The notes beneath the pieces were generated by a model. The model did no database searches. It was not told the origin of the DNA and was given only the letters and a program-made list of their open reading frames with translations. From the NCBI GenBank assembly GCA_900764225.1, contig CAAFNG010000257.1, forward strand, positions 1-35,697: a stretch of DNA of 35,697 bases, written 5' to 3'. Both the position numbers and the translations under genes were made by a program. This DNA is from Lachnospiraceae bacterium. GTDB taxonomy: Bacteria; Bacillota; Clostridia; Lachnospirales; Lachnospiraceae. Positions 25,570-34,772 of this stretch are shown in pieces; the first letter of the stretch is position 1; each line of letters begins with the position of its first letter.

Positions 25570-27981
25570 ATGGAAAAAAGAGAGTTCAATAAAAACTGGA
25601 CATGCAGATGTATCACAAGGAAGGAGCCGGAGATAAAAGTAACACTTCCACACGATGCCATGAGAAGTGAGGCGCGTACGGAGGAAAGCCAGGGAGAGGG
25701 CAATATCGGATGGTATATTGGCGGAGATTATGAATACACAAAGAGCTTTTTTGTACCTGCTGAGGATGTGGATAAGAAGGCAGTTCTGGAATTCGAAGGT
25801 GTATATCATAACGCGGAAATTTATATTAACGAAAAAAAAGCAGCTTTTCGCCCTTATGGATACACGAATTTTTATGTGGAGCTGAATGAATTTCTGCGTT
25901 ACGGAGAGGAAAATACGATCCGCGTGATCGCCAGAAATGCAGATCAGCCAAACAGCCGCTGGTATTCAGGAACGGGAATCTACCGTCCTGTGAATCTGTA
26001 TCTTGGGGGAAAAGAGCACATTCCGGTCAATGGCATCCGCATCCGCACCATCAGCCTGGAGCCTGTGCAGATTGAGGTGGAAGTGAAGACTTCCGTTCCG
26101 GGAAACGCGGAGATCCAGGTTCTGGACGGAGAAAGAATAGTTGCTTCTGGAAAAAAAATATCCGAAAAACGGGCTCTTTCCAAAAAAGAAACAGCAGCTC
26201 CAGAAGCGGTATTTCTTCTGGAAATCCCGGACGCAAAGCTTTGGAACCCGGATTCGCCTTACCTTTATACCTTGAAGGCCACCTTTGGAAATGATCAGGT
26301 ATATGAGAGCTTTGGCGTCCGCACACTTCACTGGAATGAGTGCGATGGTATGACCATAAATGGAAAAAGAGTGATCCTCCGTGGTGCCTGTGTCCATCAT
26401 GACAACGGTCTTCTGGGAGCCTGTACATTCCCGGAGGCAGAAGAGCGAAAGGTGCGTATTCTTAAGGAAAACGGCTACAATGCCATCCGTTCTTCTCACT
26501 ATCCATGCTCAAAGGCACTTCTTGATGCCTGTGATCGCCAGGGAATGCTGGTGATGGATGAGTATGTGGATGTATGGTATATCCACAAAACAAAGTATGA
26601 CTATGCCACCGAGCTGAAAGACTGGTGGAAAGAAGATCTTCGGGATATGGTAGAAAAGGATTTCAACCATCCTTCTGTGATCATGTATTCCACAGGAAAT
26701 GAGGTGGCAGAAACTGCCCAGAAAAAAGGAATCGCGTTTACGAAATGTATGACAGAATATCTGCACAGCCTGGACGGTACAAGACCAGTCACCTGTGGAA
26801 TCAACATTTTCTTTAATTTTTTAAGCTCCATCGGTCTTGGTGTATACAGCGATGACAAGGCAGAAAAAACAGCAGAAAAGGCTGCAAAAGATGCCTCCAA
26901 AAAGAAAAAGCCGGTAGGCAGTGAATTCTATAATACCCTGGCATGCCTTGCCGGAGATTATTTTATGAAAATGGGTGCGACCCTTCCGCCATGCGACTGG
27001 AAGACCCGTGACGCCTATGCAGCAATGGATATCGCAGGTTATAACTATGGACTTTTCCGCTATAAGCATGATCTTAAGAAATATCCGAAGCGCCTCATTC
27101 TTGGAAGTGAGACTTTCTGCAAGGATGCCTATGATTTCTGGGAGATCGCAAAAAAGAACAACCGGATCATCGGGGATTTTGTCTGGGCAGGCTGGGATTA
27201 TATCGGTGAGACAGGAGACGGCGCTGCGGAGTACAGTGATTATAAAAACGAGGCACCACATACCAGAATGACCGGAAACAACGGCCGTATTGACCTTCTG
27301 GGTAAACCAAGAGCAGAGGCGGCTTACGCAAGAGTTGCTTTCGAACAGGAAAAAGGACCGTTTATTGCAGTGAAGCCAGTATATCAGAAAGAAAAATTGC
27401 AGCTCACAGGCTGGGCACTCACCAAGGCACTGGAGAGCTGGTCATGGCGGGGATGTGACGGCGAGAGTACCGAGGTGGAGGTTTTTGCCAGGGCAGCAGA
27501 GGTGGAGCTTTTGATCAACGGCGAGACTGTGGGCAGAAAAAAAGTAAAGAAATGCCGGACAAAATTCCAGGTGACTTATCATGACGGTGAGATCACAGCC
27601 ATTTCCTATGATTCGGATGGCCGTGAACTGGGACGTCAGACATTACAGACAGCAGGGGCAGATACGATCCTTTCCATTTGCCCGGAAAAAACGCTCGCAG
27701 AACCGGAAGAGCTTCTTTTTATCCCCCTGCAGTACACAGACAGCAAGGGCAGCTGGAAGCCAATGGAAAAGCATGAGCTGAAGGTTTCGGTGGAGAACGG
27801 AACGCTGGAAGGACTGGGAAGTGCCTGCGCTTATGTGGAAGGAAATTACGCACAGGATACAACAAAAACATACTACGGAGAAGCAATGGCTGTGGTCCGT
27901 GCAGGAAAGAACGGAAGCGTAATGCTGACCGTTTCCGATGAAAAAGAAACTTATAAATGTGAAATTCCTGTCAGACAGTAG
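25570..27981 (+). CDS. Glycoside hydrolase family 2 (beta-galactosidase/glucuronidase-like), cytosolic
   Basis: The 803-residue protein has no signal peptide. Domain order is the GH2 sugar-binding jelly roll (~1-150, with 'VTLPHDAM' and 'SRWYSGTGIYRPV'), an immunoglobulin-like domain (~155-265), the TIM barrel (~265-600) and a C-terminal beta domain (~600-803). The acid/base is Glu378 in 'STGNEV' and the nucleophile Glu514 in 'GSETF'. A Lys/Ala/Glu-rich segment (428-448) sits between them. GH2 members cleave beta-galactosides, glucuronides, mannosides or arabinosides; I cannot choose among them. The ribosome site AAGGAAG is weak and 12 bases away. It is transcribed separately from the GH3 operon. 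Confidence 0.92.
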   Translation: MEKREFNKNWTCRCITRKEPEIKVTLPHDAMRSEARTEESQGEGNIGWYIGGDYEYTKSFFVPAEDVDKKAVLEFEGVYHNAEIYINEKKAAFRPYGYTNFYVELNEFLRYGEENTIRVIARNADQPNSRWYSGTGIYRPVNLYLGGKEHIPVNGIRIRTISLEPVQIEVEVKTSVPGNAEIQVLDGERIVASGKKISEKRALSKKETAAPEAVFLLEIPDAKLWNPDSPYLYTLKATFGNDQVYESFGVRTLHWNECDGMTINGKRVILRGACVHHDNGLLGACTFPEAEERKVRILKENGYNAIRSSHYPCSKALLDACDRQGMLVMDEYVDVWYIHKTKYDYATELKDWWKEDLRDMVEKDFNHPSVIMYSTGNEVAETAQKKGIAFTKCMTEYLHSLDGTRPVTCGINIFFNFLSSIGLGVYSDDKAEKTAEKAAKDASKKKKPVGSEFYNTLACLAGDYFMKMGATLPPCDWKTRDAYAAMDIAGYNYGLFRYKHDLKKYPKRLILGSETFCKDAYDFWEIAKKNNRIIGDFVWAGWDYIGETGDGAAEYSDYKNEAPHTRMTGNNGRIDLLGKPRAEAAYARVAFEQEKGPFIAVKPVYQKEKLQLTGWALTKALESWSWRGCDGESTEVEVFARAAEVELLINGETVGRKKVKKCRTKFQVTYHDGEITAISYDSDGRELGRQTLQTAGADTILSICPEKTLAEPEELLFIPLQYTDSKGSWKPMEKHELKVSVENGTLEGLGSACAYVEGNYAQDTTKTYYGEAMAVVRAGKNGSVMLTVSDEKETYKCEIPVRQ

Positions 27982-28074
27982 AAAATGGTCAGAAATTGTG
28001 AAAAGTGCATAAAAATAGCACAAAAAAACTGTGCAACATAAATAAAGTATGTTAAATCTATACAAAAAACACGT

Positions 28075-28104
28075 TCCGATTACGTTAAAAAAATTACCGT
28101 TGGC
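28075..28104 (+). promoter_or_regulatory. Candidate LytTR-type binding site before the GH3 operon
   Basis: TCCGATTAC (28075-28083) and ACCGTTGGC (28096-28104) are imperfect direct repeats with a 12-base gap. They match the LytTR half-site at seven and eight of nine positions. The sequence GTTGGCGGTCA (28099-28109) is identical to the minus strand of 25354-25364 at the GH2 site. Further ACGTT copies lie at 28071 and 28082. Confidence 0.45.
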
Positions 28105-28133
28105 GGTCAGAATGTAAAAGAATCAAAAATCAA

Positions 28134-28142
28134 TGCTATACT
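28134..28142 (+). promoter_or_regulatory. Extended -10 promoter of the GH3 operon
   Basis: TGC TATACT (28134-28142) is an extended -10 element. No good -35 box lies 17 bases upstream, which suits activation from the repeat site at 28075-28104. Transcription would start near 28149, 35 bases before the ATG. Confidence 0.55.
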
Positions 28143-28183
28143 CGGGACAACTGATAAACAGAACTTCGGGAGGAATAGAGAAG

Positions 28184-31100
28184 ATGAAGAACAAACGATC
28201 CACAAGAGCTCTTCGAGGCCTTACAGGTCTCACATCCTCGCTTCTGGTGGTGGCACTTGGAACAACGACCATTGCCAATGCGTGGGCATCCAAGATCAAC
28301 GAATATCTGGGAACGACCAACATTTCCGTTACCGGTGAGACCAGCGACAGCGATGATGCTTATTACTACAAATCAGATTATGACAATACCACAGATCTGA
28401 TCAATGCCAGAAATGAGGTCATGACAAAGATTCAGGAAGAGGGAACTGTACTTCTGAAAAACGAAGATCAGGCACTTCCTCTTAAGAAATCTCCAAAGGT
28501 CACTCTTTTCGGAATGACAAGCTACGCTCCGGTATATGGCGGAACCGTAGGAAGCAGCTCTCCTGCAAAACAGGATTTAAGCTTCAAGGAATGTTTCGAG
28601 GATGCAGGAATTGAAGTCAATCCTACTATGTGGAGCTTCTATGAGAGCATGAGCGAAGATTACAAGCGTATGTCCCTGGCACCGACCTGGTTTGGATTTA
28701 CAGGTGCAGAGATGGAGCCACAGACCATCCGTACCGGTGAGGTTCCGGTTGATAAGTACACAGATACTGAGCGTGCAAGCTACAGTGACTATAACGATGC
28801 AGCTATTGTTGTGATCGGACGTCAGGGCAGTGAGGCAGATGATTTCGGAACCAGTACAGACAATGTAAAAGACGGTGACGGAACACATCTTGCACTTGGA
28901 CTTCAGGACGTAGAGCGTGACATGATCAACGAGGCGAAGAAGAATTTCGATAAGGTCATTGTTCTGATCAACTCCGATAACCCGATGGAGATCGAGGAGC
29001 TGAAAGAAGATAAAGATATCGACAGCATTCTCTGGATCGGCGAGCCGGGAACTGTAGGACTGAAAGGTGTTGCTTCTGTTCTTACCGGTGAGGTAAGCCC
29101 TTCCGGACATCTGCCGGATACTTACGCAGTAAGCTCTGTATCTTCCCCGGCTATGGCAAACTTCGGAAGTTATACATTTACAAATGCAACAGAGAAAAAC
29201 TTCGGAGCTTCTAACTACAGTGGTTCTAATTACGTGGTAGAGAGCGAGGGTATCTACACAGGCTATAAATATTATGAGACAAGATATGAGGATACTGTAC
29301 TGAAACAGGGCAATGCAGACTCTGAGGCAGGAGCTTCCGGCGACAACGGTTCCTGGAATTATGACCAGGAGGTTTCCTACGGATTTGGTTATGGTCTTTC
29401 CTACACAAGCTTTGAGCAGAATATCAAAAACTTTGATTATTCCGGAGATACCGTAACACTTTCTATTGAGGTCACAAACACAGGAGATGTGGCAGGAAAA
29501 GACGTAGTACAGCTTTATGCACAGACTCCGTATACAGATTATGATAAAGAAAACAATGTAGAAAAAGCTTCTGTCCAGCTGATTGGTTTTGAGAAGACAA
29601 AAGAGCTGAAACCGGGCGAGTCTGAAACAGTGGAAGTCAGCGCTCCGAAGGAATACTTCGCTGCTTATGATTACACAACAGCAAAGACCTATATCATGGA
29701 CGCGGGTGATTACTATTTTGCAGTAGGAAACGGCGCACATGAGGCACTGAACAACATCCTTGCAGCAAAAGGTTACACAACAGCAGACGGCATGGATGTT
29801 GATGGAAATAAAGATCTGGCAGTGTCCTATAAAGAGGACAGTCTGGATACCACAACTTATGCAATGTCTTCTGTAACAGGAAATGAGATCTCCAACCAGT
29901 TTGATGATGCAAATCTCAATACCTACCAGGATGGCACAGTTACCTATCTTTCCAGAAATGACTGGGAGGGAACCTGGCCGAAAACTTACGACAGTATTGA
30001 AGCGACCGAAGAAATGCAGGATCTGATCAAAGGAGATTCTTATACAGTTTCCAAGGATGATGATACTTCTGAGGTGAAATGGGGACAGGCCGGAGATCTT
30101 CACATCATTGATCTGAAAGGGATTGACTACGACGATGAGAAATGGGATCAGCTTCTGAGCCAGATCACACTGGATGAGGCTACCAACTTTATCCAGCTTG
30201 GCGGTTCCGGTATCGAGCCGATCGCTTCCATTGACCTGGTTGGCGGACTGGACGCAGACGGACCGAACGGAATCATTGATGCTTTTGGTGGAAAAGTACT
30301 TTCTACATACTGGAAGGCAAGTGAGTCTGAGGATCCTGCTTATGTTTCTTCCAAAGATGAGAATGCTTCCTATGAATGCGGAACATTCCCGACAGAGCCG
30401 ACACTTGCAGCTACCTTCAACAAAGAGCTTGCAGCAGATCAGGGCGATATTTTTGCAGAGGATTCTCTGTGGACCAACATTACAACCATGTATGCACCGG
30501 GCCTGAACCTTCACCGCACACCATACTGCGGAAGAAATCAGGAATACTTCTCTGAGGACAGTGTTCTTACCGGAGAGCTGGGAGCGGCAGAGATCCTCAA
30601 AGCACAGGACAAAGGCTGTATCCTCGCTCCAAAACACTTTGCATTTAACAACCAGGAAGTAAACAGAAGCGGCCTTGCTACATTCGGAAATGAGCAGGCA
30701 CTTCGTGAAAACGAGCTCCGTGGATTCCAGATCAGCTTTGTAAAAGGTCAGGCGAAAGGTCTTATGAATGCCTACAACCGTATCGGCTGTACATGGGTCG
30801 GAATGAGCGAAGGCTTAAGCACAGAGGTCGTAAGAAATGAGTGGGGCTTCAAAGGCTGGGAAAACACAGATATGCTTTCCTCTGAGGATTATCAGAGATG
30901 GGACGAGGGACTTCTTGCAGGAACAGACCTTCTCCTTAACACAAGCCTGGATTCCTACAGTGATCTGAATGCAAAAACAGTACAGAACGATCTGGCACTC
31001 CAGAAACGTATCAAGGAATCTCTGCACTACACATTATATGCGTATGTAAACAGCAACCTTATGAATGGTGTAACAGACAGCACAAGCGTTGATTATGTAC

Positions 31101-31213
31101 TCACTGTATGGCAGAAAGGTCTCATCGGTGTGGATGTACTCTTCGGTGCACTGACACTTCTGTGTCTGGTACTTTACATCCGCAAGGCGCGTAAGATCAA
31201 GAAAGAACAGTAG
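28184..31213 (+). CDS. Membrane-anchored glycoside hydrolase family 3 with permuted domain order
   Basis: The frame is open from 28133, but ATG 28184 has GGGAGGA 9 bases upstream and starts a signal sequence; the product has 1009 residues. Domains are in the reverse of the usual GH3 order: the alpha/beta sandwich first (~75-400, 'EEGTVLLKNEDQALPL'), a fibronectin-III-like domain (~405-515), then the TIM barrel (~660-940) with likely nucleophile Asp896 in 'GWENTDM'. Glu217 in 'GRQGSEADD' is a possible acid/base. A hydrophobic helix at about 980-1000 followed by RKARKIKKEQ is a C-terminal membrane anchor, positive end inside. The N-terminus may be cleaved after ANAWA. Similar permuted GH3 beta-glucosidases are known in Ruminococcus and Butyrivibrio. 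Substrate unknown. Confidence 0.92.
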   Translation: MKNKRSTRALRGLTGLTSSLLVVALGTTTIANAWASKINEYLGTTNISVTGETSDSDDAYYYKSDYDNTTDLINARNEVMTKIQEEGTVLLKNEDQALPLKKSPKVTLFGMTSYAPVYGGTVGSSSPAKQDLSFKECFEDAGIEVNPTMWSFYESMSEDYKRMSLAPTWFGFTGAEMEPQTIRTGEVPVDKYTDTERASYSDYNDAAIVVIGRQGSEADDFGTSTDNVKDGDGTHLALGLQDVERDMINEAKKNFDKVIVLINSDNPMEIEELKEDKDIDSILWIGEPGTVGLKGVASVLTGEVSPSGHLPDTYAVSSVSSPAMANFGSYTFTNATEKNFGASNYSGSNYVVESEGIYTGYKYYETRYEDTVLKQGNADSEAGASGDNGSWNYDQEVSYGFGYGLSYTSFEQNIKNFDYSGDTVTLSIEVTNTGDVAGKDVVQLYAQTPYTDYDKENNVEKASVQLIGFEKTKELKPGESETVEVSAPKEYFAAYDYTTAKTYIMDAGDYYFAVGNGAHEALNNILAAKGYTTADGMDVDGNKDLAVSYKEDSLDTTTYAMSSVTGNEISNQFDDANLNTYQDGTVTYLSRNDWEGTWPKTYDSIEATEEMQDLIKGDSYTVSKDDDTSEVKWGQAGDLHIIDLKGIDYDDEKWDQLLSQITLDEATNFIQLGGSGIEPIASIDLVGGLDADGPNGIIDAFGGKVLSTYWKASESEDPAYVSSKDENASYECGTFPTEPTLAATFNKELAADQGDIFAEDSLWTNITTMYAPGLNLHRTPYCGRNQEYFSEDSVLTGELGAAEILKAQDKGCILAPKHFAFNNQEVNRSGLATFGNEQALRENELRGFQISFVKGQAKGLMNAYNRIGCTWVGMSEGLSTEVVRNEWGFKGWENTDMLSSEDYQRWDEGLLAGTDLLLNTSLDSYSDLNAKTVQNDLALQKRIKESLHYTLYAYVNSNLMNGVTDSTSVDYVLTVWQKGLIGVDVLFGALTLLCLVLYIRKARKIKKEQ

Positions 31214-31225
31214 GAGGAAGAGCTG

Positions 31226-31645
31226 ATGAATATCAAGGAATTTTTCGGAAAAGCAGCAGCCGGCATCTATGTCTCAGGAATTTCTGTGATCGCCCTTGTG
31301 GTTGCGCTGATCGTATATATCATGTATGGACTGGAAAAAAATAATCTGGAAGCTGTAATCGTTGTATTTACAGTGATCGCCATCGTAGCAGGTCTTATGG
31401 AGATGATCCTGACACTGGCAAAGGGATATCGCCCGATGTGGGATAACATGACAATCGTGTATTCCATTCTGGAAGCTGTTGCAACTGCCATTTTTGCAAA
31501 AAGCGCAGCATCTTATATCCAGAGCGTCAGCGTCGGACTTGCAAAACTGACTGTTACTTTTGAGGTAGCTGTGGTAGCTTACGTACTGGCACTTGTGATC
31601 GCCATCATCTCCGGCTTCCTCAACAGAAGAAAGATCGAAGCATAA
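31226..31645 (+). CDS. Small four-helix membrane protein of unknown function
   Basis: I do not recognise this 139-residue protein. It has four clear hydrophobic helices, at about 13-34, 42-65, 75-96 and 110-132, with short loops and a basic C-terminus (NRRKIEA). There is no signal peptide, catalytic motif or cysteine. AGGAGGAAG precedes the ATG, and it lies 12 bases after the GH3 stop and 32 before the GH43 gene, so it is a genuine operon member. Its place right after an enzyme with a C-terminal membrane helix suggests it may partner that helix or stabilise the enzyme at the membrane; this is inference only. Confidence 0.85.
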   Translation: MNIKEFFGKAAAGIYVSGISVIALVVALIVYIMYGLEKNNLEAVIVVFTVIAIVAGLMEMILTLAKGYRPMWDNMTIVYSILEAVATAIFAKSAASYIQSVSVGLAKLTVTFEVAVVAYVLALVIAIISGFLNRRKIEA

Positions 31646-31677
31646 AGAAACAAAAGAGTTTAAATGGAGGAATTTAA

Positions 31678-33129
31678 ATGAAGACAAAACAGGCATTCAA
31701 CCCGTATCTGCCAAGCTACGAATACGTACCGGATGCGGAACCGCATGTCGTAGATGGAAGAGTTTATATTTACGGTTCCCATGACCTGTTTAACGGACTG
31801 AACTTCTGCCTTGGTGACTACGTCTGCTGGTCAGCACCGGTAGACGACCTGGGCAACTGGAGATACGAAGGATGTATCTATAAGAGAGAGCAGGATCCTG
31901 CGGCACCGCGGATCCGACTGACCAATGGCCTCGCTGCACCGGATATGGTGCAGGGGCCTGATGGTCGTTTTTATCTTTATTATTTCATGGGTGGTACCAA
32001 GATGATCTCCGTAGCTGTCTGCGATAAACCGGCAGGTAAGTATGAATTCTACGGATATGTTCATTATGAGGATAACACCCCCATCGGAAAAAAAGGAGAG
32101 CCTTTCCAGTTTGATCCGGCTATTTTTATGGATGATGACGGAAAGCTTTATCTTTACACCGGTTTTGCACTGCAGGGAAACCCGATCCTTCTGGACGGCT
32201 CCAGGCCTACAGAGCACGGTCCGATGTGCTTTGAGCTGGATCCTTCCGATATGCTTACTGTAAAAAAAGGCCCCGGCTACATCGGTGTTGCAGGAGAAAA
32301 AGAGTCTAAGGGAACGGCTTATGAAGGTCATGCATTCCTGGAGGCAAGCTCCATGCGTAAATTCAACGGAACCTATTATTTTATTTACAGTTCCTTAAAC
32401 AGCCATGAGCTGTGCTACGCCACCAGCGATCACCCCACAGGCGGATTTGAATATGGCGGCATCCTGGTCAGCAACGGAGATATCGGACTTCCAGGTGTGG
32501 ATGATGTAAAACATGCAAAGAATTCCACGGGAAATACCCATGGAAGCCTTATTGAGATCAACGGAAAATACTATATTTTCTATCACAGACACAGCAACCG
32601 CAAGCAGTCCTCCAGACAGGCATGCGCTGAAGAAATCCGTTTTGAGAACGGAAAATTCCTCCAGGCAGAGATGACATCCTGTGGACTGAATAACAGTCCG
32701 TTAAATGGGACTGGACATTATCCTTCCTACATTGCCTGCAATGTATACGGAAAGAAAGGAACCCGTTTCTTAAGCATGCTGAAGCATCCGAAGGCAGGAC
32801 ATCCGTATCTTACCCAGAAGGGGGGAGACAGGGAATCCGGTGAGGATCAGTATGTGGCACATATGTGTGATGGAGCTGTGGCAGGATATAAATATTTTGA
32901 TCTGTCAGAGACAAAGGAGATCTGCATCAATATCTGCGGAAATGCTTCCGGAACTGTTTACGTAAGAACTGCAGAAAACGGAAAACCGGTAGCTGAGATT
33001 CCTGTAAAGGCATCCAGAGCGCGGAAGGCTTTTTCAGCGAAGATAACAGGCCTTGAAAAAAAAGAAGCTCTGTTTTTCTCTTATGAGGGAAAAGGCTCCT
33101 TTGATTTCCACTCATTTGATCTGAAGTAG
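31678..33129 (+). CDS. Glycoside hydrolase family 43 (arabinofuranosidase/xylosidase-like), cytosolic
   Basis: The 483-residue protein lacks a signal peptide. The five-bladed propeller (~10-340) carries the three expected acids: Asp19 (base) in 'VPDAEPHVVDG', Asp146 (pKa modulator) in 'FQFDPAIFMDDDG', Glu222 (acid) in 'FLEASSM'. The last ~110 residues look like a CBM6-type beta-sandwich. GH43 enzymes usually remove alpha-L-arabinofuranose or beta-D-xylose, and some act on beta-1,3-galactose. Here the acid motif is EAS rather than the common EGP. It probably acts on sugars brought in by the GPH symporter encoded 13 bases downstream. GGAGG precedes the ATG. Confidence 0.92.
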   Translation: MKTKQAFNPYLPSYEYVPDAEPHVVDGRVYIYGSHDLFNGLNFCLGDYVCWSAPVDDLGNWRYEGCIYKREQDPAAPRIRLTNGLAAPDMVQGPDGRFYLYYFMGGTKMISVAVCDKPAGKYEFYGYVHYEDNTPIGKKGEPFQFDPAIFMDDDGKLYLYTGFALQGNPILLDGSRPTEHGPMCFELDPSDMLTVKKGPGYIGVAGEKESKGTAYEGHAFLEASSMRKFNGTYYFIYSSLNSHELCYATSDHPTGGFEYGGILVSNGDIGLPGVDDVKHAKNSTGNTHGSLIEINGKYYIFYHRHSNRKQSSRQACAEEIRFENGKFLQAEMTSCGLNNSPLNGTGHYPSYIACNVYGKKGTRFLSMLKHPKAGHPYLTQKGGDRESGEDQYVAHMCDGAVAGYKYFDLSETKEICINICGNASGTVYVRTAENGKPVAEIPVKASRARKAFSAKITGLEKKEALFFSYEGKGSFDFHSFDLK

Positions 33130-33142
33130 GAGGAAAGCATCT

Positions 33143-34726
33143 GTGAAAATCACAAAAATTGTGGAAAACCCGATTTTCCGCACAAAAATAAAATCAGAGA
33201 ATGTGAAGATCCCTGAGATGATCATCGGATATTTTCTGGCACCTTTCTGCGCCATGCTTGCAAACTCCATTTTCGGTGCATATCTGAACCGTTACTATGT
33301 GGATGTTCTGGGATGGACGAAGTTCGGTGTGTTTGCAACTATGCTGCCGGTGGTATCTGTGATCTTTGTAGTACTTGGAAATCTTCTCATTGGAAGATGG
33401 ATCGATAACACAAGAACTTCACAGGGAAAAGCAAGACCGTACATGCTTTTGTCCGCGCCGATGGTGGTAGTTGCAGTGCTCCTTCTGTTTATGACCCCGA
33501 CCGGAAAAAGTGATGCAGTGCAGATGATCTGGATCGCAGTGTCCTATAACCTGTACTATGCTCTTGCGTATCCGTGTTTTTACACAGCACACAGTTCCAT
33601 GGTAGCATTGTCTACAAGAGATTCCTCACAGCGAGGCATGCTGGCTACATTTTCCAATGCAGCCATGGTTGCTTCCGCGGGAATCGGTGCCAGCATCATC
33701 GTACCGATCCTTCTTCAGAGCTATCTCTTTGTTTCAGATAACGGTGAGATCGATGTTACGGCAAGCTATGCACACTGGAGAATCATTTCTATTGTACTGT
33801 GTCTGTTCTGTTTCTTTGGTATTCTTCTTGAGTATTATTTTACAAGAGAGCGTATCACAGAGGAGAACATCAACCTTAATATAAAAGAAGAAAAAATTCC
33901 TCTGAAAAAACAGGTACAGGGATGTATCCGCAACAAATACTGGTGGATCATCATTCTCTATTTTCTGCTTTTCCAGCTGGGACAGCTGGTAAAAAACAGC
34001 TCCATGAGCTTTTATGCCAGATGGATGTTTGACAGCGTGATCAATTCTGCCAATCCTGAGCAGACCTCCGGAACACTGATGTCAACACTGGGACTGATCG
34101 GTGGACTTCCTACAGCTGTGGGTATGTTCGTTGCATGGCCGATCGCCAACAAGCTTGGAAAAAAACGTGCAGTTGTTTTAGGCTTATGTTTTTCTGTGAT
34201 CGGCGGTCTGGTATGTTTTATCAATGTGCACAGCTTCGTGCTGGTGTGTGTGGGAATGATCCTTAAAGGAATCGGCAGTATTCCGGCTATGTATGTGACC
34301 ATGGCACTTCTGTCTGATGTGCTGGATCACCTGGAGGCGAAGAACGGTTTCCGAAGCGATGGATTTACCATGTCTGTATATGGTTCCATCATGGTCGGAC
34401 TTACCGGAATTTGTACAGGAATCATCAATGGCCTGCTTACTTTTGCAGGATATACCAACACAGGTGTTGCCTGTGATCCGTCCACACTTACCATTATCAG
34501 CAATGTGGCAGATTACACAGGAAAGATCGTGTACCGTCAGATGGGCGGTGTGGAAAATGTGCTTGCTTTTGCATTCCTGGGAATGGAAGTCATTTCCTTT
34601 GCCATCATCGTATTTATGATGAGCAGACTGGATGTGGAGAAGCACATTGAAGAGGATCATAAGATCATCAAGGAAAATCAGAAGAAAGCAGTTCTCGCAG
34701 CCGGTGGAACCTGGGAGGAAGACTGA
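33143..34726 (+). CDS. GPH-type (glycoside-pentoside-hexuronide) sugar:cation symporter, MFS
   Basis: The start is GTG at 33143 with AGGAGG about 9 bases upstream. The 527-residue protein has about 12 membrane helices. 'LLIGRWIDNTRTSQGKARPYMLLSAP' is the GPH/MelB family hallmark (D-x-R loop after helix 2). 'RDSSQRGMLATFSNA' and the 'ANKLGKKRAVVLG' loop between the two halves also fit. Family members import melibiose, xylosides, glucuronides or other disaccharides with Na+ or H+. It is the last gene of the GH3 operon. It is the only transporter in this locus, so it defines the imported product. Confidence 0.93.
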   Translation: MKITKIVENPIFRTKIKSENVKIPEMIIGYFLAPFCAMLANSIFGAYLNRYYVDVLGWTKFGVFATMLPVVSVIFVVLGNLLIGRWIDNTRTSQGKARPYMLLSAPMVVVAVLLLFMTPTGKSDAVQMIWIAVSYNLYYALAYPCFYTAHSSMVALSTRDSSQRGMLATFSNAAMVASAGIGASIIVPILLQSYLFVSDNGEIDVTASYAHWRIISIVLCLFCFFGILLEYYFTRERITEENINLNIKEEKIPLKKQVQGCIRNKYWWIIILYFLLFQLGQLVKNSSMSFYARWMFDSVINSANPEQTSGTLMSTLGLIGGLPTAVGMFVAWPIANKLGKKRAVVLGLCFSVIGGLVCFINVHSFVLVCVGMILKGIGSIPAMYVTMALLSDVLDHLEAKNGFRSDGFTMSVYGSIMVGLTGICTGIINGLLTFAGYTNTGVACDPSTLTIISNVADYTGKIVYRQMGGVENVLAFAFLGMEVISFAIIVFMMSRLDVEKHIEEDHKIIKENQKKAVLAAGGTWEED

Positions 34727-34734
34727 TTTTTGTA

Positions 34735-34763
34735 TTGTTTCAAAGCGGCTTTCTTGGTATACT
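34735..34763 (+). promoter_or_regulatory. Candidate promoter of the LytTR two-component operon
   Basis: TTGTTT (34735-34740), 17-base spacer, TATACT (34758-34763) with TGG before it (extended -10). Transcription would begin near 34770, so the regulator can be made apart from the GH3 operon. Confidence 0.55.
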
Positions 34764-34772
34764 GAACTCATG

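Noticed and set aside
28005..28034. GTGC/GCAC and GCACA/TGTGC hairpins after the GH2 gene as a terminator.
   Set aside because: The stems have only 4-5 bp, compete with each other, and no T-run follows.
28048..28104. GTT repeats at 28051, 28073 and 28084 as extra LytTR half-sites.
   Set aside because: Spacings of 22, 11 and 15 bases and poor flanks fit the consensus less well than the 28075/28096 pair; AT-rich sequence gives many such matches.
28577..30637. A 686-codon open frame on the minus strand opposite the GH3 gene.
   Set aside because: It is a shadow of the codon bias in the GH3 gene; its translation is Cys/Ile/Val-rich with no domain, and it has no ribosome binding site.
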